Of a DNA stretch of 64,000 nucleotides, positions 35,140 through 43,320 are shown in pieces. The stretch comes from Nocardiopsis endophytica. Lineage in GTDB: Bacteria; Actinomycetota; Actinomycetes; Streptosporangiales; Streptosporangiaceae. The notes beneath the pieces were generated by a model. That model made no database searches and was not told the origin of the DNA. It saw nothing but the letters and a program-made list of their open reading frames with translations. The DNA lies in NCBI RefSeq assembly GCF_027706725.1, contig NZ_JAQFWQ010000011.1, positions 1-64,000 of the forward strand, read 5' to 3'. How positions within the stretch are numbered: the first letter of the stretch is position 1; the number at the start of each line of letters is the position of its first letter. Position numbers and translations under genes: made by a program.

Positions 35140-36618
35140 GTGTCTTCTGGCGGCGTGAATGCAATAAGTGGCAGGTGGGCGGAGGCGGCCCACAGGCGGA
35201 TGGTCCGGGAGGATTTCCCCTCCTGGCGTTCGCAGGTGGAGCGGGTCGGGGGTTGTGTTCGGCCGGTTCGGGTGGCGGGGTCGGCTGCTGCGGCGGATTC
35301 GGCCTCGGGTGAGGTGCTGGCGGCGTTCTCCTCGCGGGATGCGCCGGATGGTGTGGTTTTGGTGGCGTGCGGGGACCGGCGGGCGTCAGTGTGTCCGGCC
35401 TGCTCGGAGCGCTACAGGCGGGACCTGTGGCATCTGGTGGCCTCGGGCATGCGGGGGCGCGACGGCGCCTCGGCCGACGACGCGGTGCCCGGGACGGTCG
35501 GGGCGCATCCGAAGTTGTTCGTGACGCTGACCGCTCCCAGCTTCGGGCCGGTTCACACTGCGCGGGGCGGGGCGTGCCGTCCGCGCCGGTCGGGTGCCAG
35601 GTGCGTGCACGGTCGGCCGGTGGGCTGCGACCTGGTGCATGAGGCGGACCACCGGGTGGTGGGCACGCCGATCTGTCCGGAGTGCTGGGACTACGCCGGG
35701 GCCACGCTGTGGAACGCCCACGTCGGTGAACTGTGGCGGCGTACCCGGATCGCGGTGGGGCGGGCGCTGGCTCCGGCGGCCTCGGCGGCGCTCGGGCGCC
35801 GGGTGACCGTCCGCGAGGTTGACCGGCTGTTGCGGGTGTCCTACGTCAAGGTCGCCGAGTACCAGCGGCGGGGGCTGGTGCACCTGCACGCGGTGGTGCG
35901 CCTGGACGGAGTCGATGCCGACGACAGGGGCGCGGTGGTGGCGCCTCCGGCCTGGGCCACGCCCGCGCTGCTGGCCGATGCCGTCCGCTCGGCGGCTTCC
36001 TTGGTGTCCTTCCCCCTGCCCTCCCCGGACGGGCAGCTGCGCTCGTGCGAGTGGGGCCCGCAAGCCGACGTGCGGGACGTGACCGCCACCGGTGAGGACG
36101 ACCCGGCGAGGATCGCCGCTTACCTCGCGAAATACGCCACCAAGACGGCGGCCGACAGCGCCCCGGCGGCGCTGGCGCACCGGCTGCGGCGTCTGGACCT
36201 GCCCGGCCTGGTCGCGAAGGTGGGGCCGCACCTGGCGCGGATGGCGGCCACCGCGTGGGCCCTGGGCGGGCGCCGCGACCTGGCGCACCTGGGGCTGCGT
36301 CGGTGGGCCCACACGCTGGGCTACCGGGGCCACCTGGCCACCAAGAGCAGGCGGTTCAGCACGACGATGGCCGCGCTCCGGAACCTCCGGCGGACCTGGC
36401 GCGCCCGCCAACGCGTGGAACAAGGCGGGGCGGACCCGTGGGCGCAAGCCGCGACCGGGGACGCGGTGCTCCTGGGCCAGTGGTCCTACGCCGGGTCGGG
36501 CTACACCGGCCTGGCCGATGCGGACCTGGCGGCGGGCATCACCGCCGACCTGGAACACGCCCGACAGGAGTACCGCGAGCTGATAGCGCGTGAGGCCGCG
36601 CTGGCGCGTGAGCTGTGA
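35140..36618 (+). CDS. replication initiator (RepSA-like, rolling-circle type)
   Basis: A 492-residue initiator of the type found in pSAM2-like elements. Paired-cysteine motifs occur near 85-100 (VCPACSERYRRDLWHL) and 178-190 (ICPECWDYAGATLW). The metal-binding HUH-type motif is GLVHLHAVVRLDG (about 246-258), and the catalytic-tyrosine candidate is AAYLAKYATKTA (about 326-337). A C-terminal basic region follows. It starts at a GTG (35140). It should nick and initiate replication of the excised circle. Position before xis and int matches known AICE order. Confidence 0.82.
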   Translation: MSSGGVNAISGRWAEAAHRRMVREDFPSWRSQVERVGGCVRPVRVAGSAAAADSASGEVLAAFSSRDAPDGVVLVACGDRRASVCPACSERYRRDLWHLVASGMRGRDGASADDAVPGTVGAHPKLFVTLTAPSFGPVHTARGGACRPRRSGARCVHGRPVGCDLVHEADHRVVGTPICPECWDYAGATLWNAHVGELWRRTRIAVGRALAPAASAALGRRVTVREVDRLLRVSYVKVAEYQRRGLVHLHAVVRLDGVDADDRGAVVAPPAWATPALLADAVRSAASLVSFPLPSPDGQLRSCEWGPQADVRDVTATGEDDPARIAAYLAKYATKTAADSAPAALAHRLRRLDLPGLVAKVGPHLARMAATAWALGGRRDLAHLGLRRWAHTLGYRGHLATKSRRFSTTMAALRNLRRTWRARQRVEQGGADPWAQAATGDAVLLGQWSYAGSGYTGLADADLAAGITADLEHARQEYRELIAREAALAREL

Positions 36619-36944
36619 GGCGCACCTGGGCCCCGGCGGCGCTTACGGGGGAATCCGCGCGCGAAGCGCGTCCACTCCTCTCCGTGCCCGGCATGGCGCT
36701 TGTCCGGCGGCCCCGGCCACAGAGCAGGAAACACAGTCGCGCGAAGCGCGTCCTATGCGCCTCGGCGCCCGCCGGGCGAAGGGGTGGGTGGTCGGGGGTC
36801 TGGCCTGTGGGCCGCCCGCCGCGCGCCCGTCAACCTGGTGGAATGGAATTCCCGATTTTTGTTTGGCCGTTTTCGGCCGCTTTTCGTGGCCCGTGGATGG
36901 CCCGTGGCGAATGGCTCTGAGTCGGTTTCTGTGGAGGTGGGGCG
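36619..36944. other. 326 bp rep-xis intergenic region with two GAA-loop hairpins
   Basis: No gene. It contains CGCGC-GAA-GCGCG at 36658-36670 and again at 36738-36750, the same hairpin as within 31435-31461, and an AT-richer stretch (about 36845-36885) likely to hold the xis promoter. Confidence 0.5.
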
Positions 36945-37142
36945 TTGAGTGAGGATGGGGCACTGACCGTGGCCGATATGGCGCGGGAGCTGGGTTTCAG
37001 TCGCCGGACGGCGTACCGGTGGCTGCGGAACGGAAAAGGGCCGCGAACGTTCATCTCCCCTGGTGGGCACAAGCGGATCCGGCGGACGGATTTCATAGAA
37101 TGGGTGAAAGACAGGCAGCTAGACGAAAGGAACGGCGAATGA
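36945..37142 (+). CDS. xis: excisionase-type small DNA-binding protein
   Basis: A 65-residue MerR-like/HTH_17 protein: LTVADMARELGFSRRTAYRWLRNGKGPRTFISPGGHKRIRRTDFIEWV. Excisionases of this type bend attachment-site DNA and direct the integrase to excision. It starts at a TTG (36945) preceded by GGAGGTGGGGCG, an unusual start codon that may keep expression low. Its stop overlaps the integrase start as ATGA. Confidence 0.85.
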   Translation: MSEDGALTVADMARELGFSRRTAYRWLRNGKGPRTFISPGGHKRIRRTDFIEWVKDRQLDERNGE

Positions 37143-38641
37143 GCGGAGCGGCGCAGGATATTCAGTTCTGGGAGGTCCGCAAGCGGGCCAACCGAAAAAA
37201 GCCGTGGGAGCTGCGGTGGCGTATCGACACGGTGGAGAAGTCACGTTCATTCCTGACGAAGGAACTGGCGAACAACCACAAGACGGCGCTCCACCGTGCG
37301 GCGCGGGCCGGTGAGCGCTTCTCCACCGTCACCGGTGAGCCCGAGTCCTGGGCCGCCTCGCGGGAGTCGGTGTGGTCGCTGCTGCGCTCCTATGTGCGCC
37401 ACGCCTGGGCTGACACGTCCTCGGGCAACACCCGCCGCACCATCGGTGACAACGTCGCCCGCCTGGCGCTGGCCTCACTCGATGACGCTGCGGTCAAGCG
37501 CTGCGCGGCCCCGGCTCCGGCCTGGCGGGTGCGCAAGGCGGTGCACGCGGCGCTGGCCTTCCGCATCGACGCGGGAGCGGAGAAGGCAGAGGACCGGGTG
37601 GTTCCGCCCGACCCGGCCTCGCTGTCGGAGCTGGACCGCGAATGCCTGGCCTGGCTGGAAAAGGTCTCCCTGCCCGTGTCGGACGCGGGCTCGGAGAAGG
37701 GGGCGCGCCAGGTGCTGGACCGCTCGGCCATGCGCGCCGACAGCAAAGGCCGGGTGGCCGGTGACACGCTGCGGCGTCGGCGCGGGATCTGGTCCAACGC
37801 CCTGGACCACGCCGTTGCCCGGGGGCTCATCGGCGCGAACCCGATCGCGGGGGTGCGGATGCGGCGGGCGCGCTCGGCCGATGCGGTCAACCCCCGCACG
37901 GTCCCCGACTACCAACAGGCCTCCCGCCTCATCCGGGCGCTGATGGACAGCGGACGTGAGCGGGACGGCTACCTGTCGGTGTTCTTCGCCACGGCCTACC
38001 TGGCGGGCACGCGCCCGGGGGAGACGCGGGGCATACGGGTCCAGGACATCGTGTGGCCGGAAGACGTGCGCGACCCTGAGGCCGTGCCCGGGTGGGGCGT
38101 GCTGATGGCCTCGGGGTCGCGTACCGAGGTAGCCGGGCGCTACACCGACGACGGGGAGCACGGGGAGGACCGCGAGCTGAAACAGCGCGCCGCCGACGAC
38201 GTGCGGCCGGTGCCGCTGTGCCCGGAACTCGTCGCTCTGCTGCGGGGCCACCTGGCCCGGTACGGCACGGCGCCGGACGGGCGGCTGTGGTGGCACGCCT
38301 CCCCGCACGGTGAGCACGACGTGTTCCCGGGCAAGCTGTACCGGGCGGCCTGGTCCCGGGCCCGCAAGGCGGCGCTCACGCCCTCGGAGCTGTCGCTAGG
38401 GGTCGCCTCCCGCCCCTATGACCTGCGGCACGGGTGCGCCTCCTGGCTGCTGTACACGGGGGTCCCCGCCCCTGAGGTCGCCCGGCGCCTGGGCCACACG
38501 GTGGAAGTGCTCATGCAGACCTACGCGCACTGGTTCACCGGCCAGACCAACGCGGCCAACGCCAGGATCGATGCGGCTCTGGAAAAGGCCGGGCCCCTCA
38601 CGGGCCACCACGACGAATCCGGCGCCCCGGACGGGCGTTGA
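37139..38641 (+). CDS. int: tyrosine-type site-specific integrase
   Basis: A 500-residue phage-type integrase. Box I Arg is in YLAGTRPGETRGI (about 325). Box II contains RPYDLRHGCASWLLYTGVPAPEVARRLGHTVEV (about 425-457), giving the Arg and both His, followed by the nucleophile in MQTYAHWF (about 461). The N-terminal half holds the arm- and core-binding domains. ATGA overlap with xis indicates coupling. The stop lies 35 bp from the attR core, the usual arrangement. It would recombine the palindromic CRISPR repeat with a related dyad in the element. Confidence 0.92.
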   Translation: MSGAAQDIQFWEVRKRANRKKPWELRWRIDTVEKSRSFLTKELANNHKTALHRAARAGERFSTVTGEPESWAASRESVWSLLRSYVRHAWADTSSGNTRRTIGDNVARLALASLDDAAVKRCAAPAPAWRVRKAVHAALAFRIDAGAEKAEDRVVPPDPASLSELDRECLAWLEKVSLPVSDAGSEKGARQVLDRSAMRADSKGRVAGDTLRRRRGIWSNALDHAVARGLIGANPIAGVRMRRARSADAVNPRTVPDYQQASRLIRALMDSGRERDGYLSVFFATAYLAGTRPGETRGIRVQDIVWPEDVRDPEAVPGWGVLMASGSRTEVAGRYTDDGEHGEDRELKQRAADDVRPVPLCPELVALLRGHLARYGTAPDGRLWWHASPHGEHDVFPGKLYRAAWSRARKAALTPSELSLGVASRPYDLRHGCASWLLYTGVPAPEVARRLGHTVEVLMQTYAHWFTGQTNAANARIDAALEKAGPLTGHHDESGAPDGR

Positions 38642-38670
38642 TGCAGGTAGCGGGGTCGCATCGGCGAACA

Positions 38671-38821
38671 GGCCACATCCCCGCGTGCGCGGGGAGCACT
38701 CCCCGGCCTCGTCGGTGTACACGTGGGCGTTGGGACCATCCCCGCGTGCGCGGGGAGCACCACCGCCCGTGATATCAGGGGCCGGATTCACCGGGACCAT
38801 CCCCGCGTGCTCGGGGAGCAC
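38671..38821 (-). CRISPR. right part of the split CRISPR array (interrupted repeat plus 2 repeats), leader side
   Basis: Repeats start at 38671, 38732 and 38793 with 32 nt spacers at 38700-38731 and 38761-38792. The first matches the consensus perfectly only from its sixth base onward (CATCCCCGCGTG then CGCGGGGAGCAC); its first bases belong to the inserted element. The repeat at 38793 has one mismatch and adjoins the putative leader. With the left part this makes one original array of six repeats and five spacers. Confidence 0.92.
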
Positions 38822-38895
38822 CCTCACCGGCCTGGGGTGATTCACCAAGCAACTTCTTGGTTTGAACCACTTTACTGATCGGTCCGCTCTGTGGC
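38822..38895 (-). promoter_or_regulatory. putative CRISPR leader
   Basis: AT-richer sequence directly upstream (in crRNA sense) of the last repeat. Its repeat-proximal part, read on the minus strand as TGAATCACCCCAGGCCGGTG, resembles the flank of the orphan repeat at 58369-58397 (TGAAGAACCCCCAGGTCAGT), supporting a conserved leader end. Confidence 0.6.
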
Positions 38896-38898
38896 TCG

Positions 38899-39399
38899 TT
38901 AACCGAAGATGTTCCACCAGCGGCGCTTGCGCTTCGCTTCGGCCTCGCGTTCGGCCTCCCGCGCGCGCTCGGCGCGCCTCTCCTCCGCCTTGCGCAGGTC
39001 GGCCTTCCTCCGCTCGCGCCATTCGGCCACGATCTCTTCGACGTCGAAGGGCATCATGTTCAGCGGCGGGCCGCCGGTGTGGAACTTGACCGTGCGCACG
39101 ATCTCCTTGTTGATCTCGGCGATGATCCGGCGCGCCTCGTCCTCCGTGCGGGCCCCCACCGCCGCGGCCCGCGCGTCCTCGGCCTCCTTGCGGACGCGCA
39201 GTGCCGGGGGCAGCGGCGCCACCCCCTCCTCCTCGGTCTTGCGCCGGACCCACCACAGGTCGTCGCGCGGGCGGTCGATGTCCGGGATGGGCTTGCCCGC
39301 CCCCGGCAGGTCGTCGAACTCCCCGCGCTCCATCGCCTCGCGGACCTGCTGGTCCGCCCAGGACTCCCACTCCATGCCCGCGGGCTTGCGCTCGGCCAT
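38899..39399 (-). CDS. DUF1992 domain protein
   Basis: A 166-residue protein with the DUF1992 (DnaJ subfamily C member 28-like) signature GMEWESWADQQVREAMERGEFDDLPGAGKPIP near the N-terminus and an Arg/Glu-rich coiled C-terminus. No J domain is present. Function unknown across the family. Its promoter faces the TetR gene with a perfect palindrome between them, so the TetR protein may also influence it. Confidence 0.85.
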   Translation of the reverse strand: MAERKPAGMEWESWADQQVREAMERGEFDDLPGAGKPIPDIDRPRDDLWWVRRKTEEEGVAPLPPALRVRKEAEDARAAAVGARTEDEARRIIAEINKEIVRTVKFHTGGPPLNMMPFDVEEIVAEWRERRKADLRKAEERRAERAREAEREAEAKRKRRWWNIFG

Positions 39400-39452
39400 G
39401 CCGCTCCCCCACCTCCGTGGTCAGCCGGGTCCGGGCACCGGTTCCGCGCCCG

Positions 39453-39482
39453 ACCTTCATGATACGTCTGTATCATGAAGGT
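39453..39482. promoter_or_regulatory. perfect 13 bp inverted repeat, TetR operator
   Basis: ACCTTCATGATAC-GTCT-GTATCATGAAGGT, perfect arms of 13 bp with a 4 bp centre, between the divergent DUF1992 and TetR genes. Size and symmetry suit a TetR dimer. Confidence 0.85.
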
Positions 39483-39542
39483 GCGCCAGACCGGCACCAC
39501 CCCCCGGAAGAGTCCGGAGACCCCCGAAAGGAGCGCACGCCC

Positions 39543-40163
39543 GTGCCCAGGACCGTCGACCACGGACAGCGGCGGGCCCACATCTGCAACGCCCTGGTCC
39601 GCACCGCCGCGCGCGACGGCCTGCACGCGGCCACCATGCGGTCGGTGGCCGCCGAGGCCGGGGTGTCGCTCCGCCTGGTCCAGTACTACTTCGAGACCAA
39701 GGCCGGCCTCCTGCACGCCGCCCTGCTCCACCTCGAAGAGCGCAGCCACCGGCGGTGGAACGAACGGCTCGCCGCCCTCCCCTCCCCCGCCTCTCCCCGC
39801 GCGCGCGTCCACGCCTTCGTCGCCGAAGCAATTCCGGACGACGACGACAGCCGCGTGTTCCATCTGCTGTGGACCTCGTTCGCCGTTCTGGCGATGACCG
39901 ACCCCGCACTCGCCGAGCAGCCCTTCGTCTCCGGCCCGGAACGCCTGGAGCGCCAGCTGACCGACCTGCTGACGGAGGCCCACGCGGACGGCGCCCTCCC
40001 CACCGACCAGGACCCGGCGCTGGAGGCGACCCGCCTGCTCGCGGTCACCCACGGCCTGGGCACGGACGTCCTCACCGGGCGCCTCACCCCTCAGCGCGCA
40101 CTCGTCGTCGCGGGGTACCACGTGGACCGGGTGTTCGGCGCGCGCAGCACGACCGACACGTAG
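39543..40163 (+). CDS. TetR-family regulator upstream of an amidase
   Basis: A 206-residue TetR protein (HTH at about 10-55: ALVRTAARDGLHAATMRSVAAEAGVSLRLVQYYFETKAGLLHAAL), close to the group with a C-terminal BetI-like domain. It starts at a GTG with GAAAGGAG upstream. It probably represses itself through the palindrome at 39453-39482 and may control the amidase gene that follows after 61 bp. Confidence 0.87.
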   Translation: MPRTVDHGQRRAHICNALVRTAARDGLHAATMRSVAAEAGVSLRLVQYYFETKAGLLHAALLHLEERSHRRWNERLAALPSPASPRARVHAFVAEAIPDDDDSRVFHLLWTSFAVLAMTDPALAEQPFVSGPERLERQLTDLLTEAHADGALPTDQDPALEATRLLAVTHGLGTDVLTGRLTPQRALVVAGYHVDRVFGARSTTDT

Positions 40164-40224
40164 AGGAGGCACAAGCCCGCCCCCGCCCTCCCGCCCCTCC
40201 GGAGCAGGGCGGCATGATTCCCCC

Positions 40225-41691
40225 ATGCACGACACCCACCCCCCGGCCGGAGCCGCCCGAGACGAGCACGACGACGCACTGCACTGGACCGGAGCCGCCG
40301 AGCTGGCGCGCATGGTCCGGGAGCGGCGGGTCTCGGCCCGCGAGGTCGTCGCGGCGCACCTGGACCGGATCGCCGCCGTCGAGCCGCAGGTGAACGCGGT
40401 CGTGACGGTGTGCGCCGACCGCGCGATGGAGGAGGCCGCCGCCGCGGATGAGCGCCTGGCCTCGGGCGCCGCCCCCGGCCCCCTGCACGGGCTGCCCGTC
40501 GCGGTCAAGGACACCCACGCCGTGGCGGGGGTGCGCACCACGCTCGGCTCCCCGGTCTTCGCCGACCACGTCCCCGACGCCGACGACCTGGTCGTGGAGC
40601 GGATGCGCGCCGCCGGGGCGATCGTGGTCGGCAAGACCAACGTGCCCGAGTTCGCCGCCGGGTCGCACACCTTCAACCCGGTCTTCGGCACGACGCGCAA
40701 CCCGTACGACCCCTCGCGCTCCGCCGGCGGCAGCAGCGGGGGCGCGGCGGCGGCGCTGGCGGCCGGGCTGGTCCCGGTCGCCGAGGGCTCGGACATGGGC
40801 GGGTCGCTGCGCAACCCGGCGTCGTTCACGAACGTGGTCGGGCTGCGCCCGTCCCCGGGCCGGGTGCCGGCGTGGCCGTCCGCACTCCCCTGGGAGACGC
40901 TGTCGACGCCCGGCCCGATGGGGCGGACCGTCGCCGACACCGCGCTGCTGCTGTCGGTGCTCGCCGGGCCGGACCCCCGGGCACCGATGGCGCTCCAGGA
41001 CCCGGGCACGGGGTTCGCCGACCCGGAGCCGGGCGGGGTGCGCGGCGCGCGCGTGGCGGTGGCGCCGGACTTCGGCGGGCTGCTCCCGGTCGAACCCGAA
41101 GTGGCGGAGATCGTCACCCGGGCCGCCGGGACACTGGAGCGCCTCGGCGCCTCGGTCGAGGAGGCGCTGCCCGACTTCTCCGGGGCGGACGAGGTCTTCC
41201 GGACGCTGCGGGCCTGGCAGTTCCATCTGACGTTCGGCCCGGTGATCGAGGCGCATCCGGGCAAGGTCAAGGAGTCGGTCGTGCGCAACGCGGCCGAAGG
41301 GGCGGCGCTCACGGGTGAACAGGTGGGGCGCGCCAAGGAGGGCCTGGCGGGCCTGTACCACCGCCTCCGCGTGTTCTTCGAGCGCTACGACCTGCTGCTG
41401 CTCCCGGTGAGCCAGGTTCCGCCGTTCGACGCCGGGCAGGAGTACCCGTCGCAGGTCGCGGGCCGGCCGATGGGCGACTACCTGGAGTGGATGGCGTCCT
41501 GCTACTGGGTGACGGCGACCGGGTGCCCCGCGCTGTCGGTCCCGGGCGGGTTCACGCCGGACGGACTGCCGGTGGGTGTGCAGATGGTCGGGCCGCACCG
41601 GTCGGAGCGGCGCCTGCTCGGCCACGCCGCGGCGTTCGAGGCGGCGACGGGGCATGGGAGGCTGCGTCCGCGCCTAGGATCCACGCCTTGA
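40225..41691 (+). CDS. amidase-signature family amidase
   Basis: A 488-residue amidase. The catalytic Lys is in GLPVAVKDTHAVAGV (about 94), and the Ser-cisSer pair is in the AS motif SAGGSSGGAAAALAAGL followed by SDMGGSLRNPASF (about 168-200). Enzymes of this group hydrolyse aryl or alkyl amides and a few act in nylon-oligomer or enantiomer-selective reactions; the substrate is not predictable. Same strand as the TetR gene, so the two probably form one unit. Confidence 0.9.
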   Translation: MHDTHPPAGAARDEHDDALHWTGAAELARMVRERRVSAREVVAAHLDRIAAVEPQVNAVVTVCADRAMEEAAAADERLASGAAPGPLHGLPVAVKDTHAVAGVRTTLGSPVFADHVPDADDLVVERMRAAGAIVVGKTNVPEFAAGSHTFNPVFGTTRNPYDPSRSAGGSSGGAAAALAAGLVPVAEGSDMGGSLRNPASFTNVVGLRPSPGRVPAWPSALPWETLSTPGPMGRTVADTALLLSVLAGPDPRAPMALQDPGTGFADPEPGGVRGARVAVAPDFGGLLPVEPEVAEIVTRAAGTLERLGASVEEALPDFSGADEVFRTLRAWQFHLTFGPVIEAHPGKVKESVVRNAAEGAALTGEQVGRAKEGLAGLYHRLRVFFERYDLLLLPVSQVPPFDAGQEYPSQVAGRPMGDYLEWMASCYWVTATGCPALSVPGGFTPDGLPVGVQMVGPHRSERRLLGHAAAFEAATGHGRLRPRLGSTP

Positions 41692-41748
41692 CGGCGTAGA
41701 TTCGGATGTCCCGTTGAACGGAATCCATCCAGCGGGCGGGGCGGTGGC

Positions 41749-43119
41749 CTATGCGGCCCTGCCTAGGGCCCCGTCCTCATCGTCCCCGCCCGCCTCGTGC
41801 TTTCCGGTGCGGGTGTTGTGGCGGCGGGCGCGGTAGTGGGCCTCCAGGCGGCGCATGTGCTTCTCGCGGTTGTGGCGTCCGCAGAGGAGCTGGGCGTTGG
41901 AGGGGGTGGTGGTTCCACCTTCCCACCATTCGGTGCGGTGGTCGCCCTGGCACCACCGGGCCGGGACCGAGCACCCTTCCTCCCACTGGCAGGTCCCGGC
42001 GGTGGCGCCGAGGGCCTGCAGGAGCGGGGCGGGGAAGGTGCGGCGGGCCCTTCCGATGTCGACCAGCCCCTTGACGGGGTCGGTCACCACCCTGCGCAGC
42101 ACGCAGTCCGAGGCGAACGCCCGGGCGGCCGAGGGCGGGAGCAGGCGGCCCCGGTCGGTGGTGGCCGGCTCGGCCCCCTCCTTGAGGAGGAGGGCGTCGA
42201 GGGACACCACCAGGTTCACCTGGGGGCGGCTCATACCCCGACGCCGCTTCCCAGAAGCCTGGTCGGGGCGGGGGGCTGCGAGGGCGGCGGCCACATCCGA
42301 CCCCTCCGCGGGGGTGGGGACGGGAAGGCCTTCGGCGTGCAGGCTGTTCTCGCATATCTGGATGAGGGCGTCGTAGCGGCGCTGCTTGATGGTGCGCCCG
42401 TCCCCGGGCGGGGCCGTGTGGTGGTCCAGGGCGGCGCGGAGGATCTCCTCGGACGCGGCGTCGCCCCAGGCGTGGAAGTTGAACCCGAAGGCGTTGGCGG
42501 TGGTCTCGGCGCCCCGGTCGGCGTAGGCCTCGCGGTGGCGCTCCTCGTGCTCCTGCGGGCACAGGCGCCGTTGCAGCTCCCTGCCGAGCCGCTTGAGCCC
42601 GCCATCGGCCACACCGGACTCGGCGGCGGTGACCATGATGTGCTCGGCCCGGCCCCGGTAGTCGGCGGCGTCGGGGTGGCGCTCGGCGTCCCGCCCTCCC
42701 ACGGCCTTGTCGACCATTCCCATGATCTGGGCGAGTTGGGCGAAGGCGATCCGCCCCTCCTCGGCGGCCCTGACCGCCTGGGGGTAGTCGTCCAGGTGGT
42801 CGGCCACGGTCATGATCGCGGTGGCCTGGGAGGAGGAGCGGCCGTGCTCCCGCAGGAGCCCGGCGACGGTGGCGTGGCCGGTCCCGGCGAGGGCGCCGGT
42901 CTGGTTGATTCGGGCGGCCAGGCGGGCCAGGGCCAAATCGAGCGCCCCGAGTCCTGCGGCCAGCACCGCGAGCAGGTCGCACAGTAGGTGCTGGGCGCCT
43001 GCGGGGAAGTCCTCGGCAAGGGCCCCGTGGGCCTGGTCGAGCACTCCGGTGAGCCCGGCCTGGATGCGCTGGGCGCGCGATCCGGGCGGGGGCCCGCTGG
43101 GGTGCTGCTGGCTTGCCAT
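41749..43119 (-). CDS. DUF222/HNH endonuclease signature protein (13E12-type)
   Basis: A 456-residue protein. The N-terminal two thirds are the helical DUF222 domain typical of the actinobacterial 13E12 repeat family, and the C-terminus carries an HNH-type motif CQGDHRTEWWEGGTTTPSNAQLLCGRHNREKH with a preceding CQWEEGC. Such proteins are often multicopy and associated with mobile DNA, and the cleavage target is unknown. It starts at 43119. Just upstream, at 43203-43307, is a copy of the dispersed repeat. Confidence 0.85.
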   Translation of the reverse strand: MASQQHPSGPPPGSRAQRIQAGLTGVLDQAHGALAEDFPAGAQHLLCDLLAVLAAGLGALDLALARLAARINQTGALAGTGHATVAGLLREHGRSSSQATAIMTVADHLDDYPQAVRAAEEGRIAFAQLAQIMGMVDKAVGGRDAERHPDAADYRGRAEHIMVTAAESGVADGGLKRLGRELQRRLCPQEHEERHREAYADRGAETTANAFGFNFHAWGDAASEEILRAALDHHTAPPGDGRTIKQRRYDALIQICENSLHAEGLPVPTPAEGSDVAAALAAPRPDQASGKRRRGMSRPQVNLVVSLDALLLKEGAEPATTDRGRLLPPSAARAFASDCVLRRVVTDPVKGLVDIGRARRTFPAPLLQALGATAGTCQWEEGCSVPARWCQGDHRTEWWEGGTTTPSNAQLLCGRHNREKHMRRLEAHYRARRHNTRTGKHEAGGDDEDGALGRAA

Positions 43120-43202
43120 ACTCCCAACGTTAGAACAGAGGTACGACAGAACGGGGGCCGTTTTCGAACCTGTGGGAAAACCACGTATTTGCAGGTCAGA
43201 GC

Positions 43203-43320
43203 CATCAAGATCATTCCATGGGCAGAGGACCGGGGCCGGGGAACCGCCCTGCTCGTTCCGTCGCCGCCAATCACGGTGACCACGCACACGACTGCCACCC
43301 GACAGCACTACGGTGCGGGC
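43203..43320 (+). repeat. dispersed intergenic repeat, copy upstream of the HNH gene
   Basis: Contains GGCCGGGGAACCGCCCTGCT, CCGTCGCCGCCAATCACGGT and GACCACGCACACG in the order seen at 18660-18775. Its right end overlaps the 3' end of the TetR gene by about 13 bp. Confidence 0.65.

Larger units (their letters stand above)
30232..38687 (+). mobile_element. 8.4 kb integrative element (AICE-like, no transfer gene) inserted in a CRISPR repeat
   Basis: Bounded by direct copies of the 12 bp core CATCCCCGCGTG at 30232-30243 (attL) and 38676-38687 (attR), core-to-core 8,444 bp. It carries a RepSA-like initiator, excisionase and tyrosine integrase in that order, with the integrase next to attR, as in pSAM2-type elements. 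An XRE-TPR regulator, a UTRA protein and small proteins complete it. The left repeat supplies the first 17 nt and the right repeat the last 24 nt of one perfect CRISPR repeat. No FtsK/Tra or Spd gene is present, so self-transfer is doubtful. Confidence 0.85.

Noticed and set aside
30043-38821. Two independent CRISPR arrays flanking the element
   Set aside because: The two incomplete repeats overlap by 12 bp and rebuild one perfect repeat; only one leader-like flank and one degenerate leader-distal repeat exist. A single split array explains this best.
41749-43119. HNH protein as a toxin or restriction enzyme of a defence system
   Set aside because: DUF222/13E12 proteins are widespread repeat-associated genes; no methylase, antitoxin or other defence gene is adjacent.
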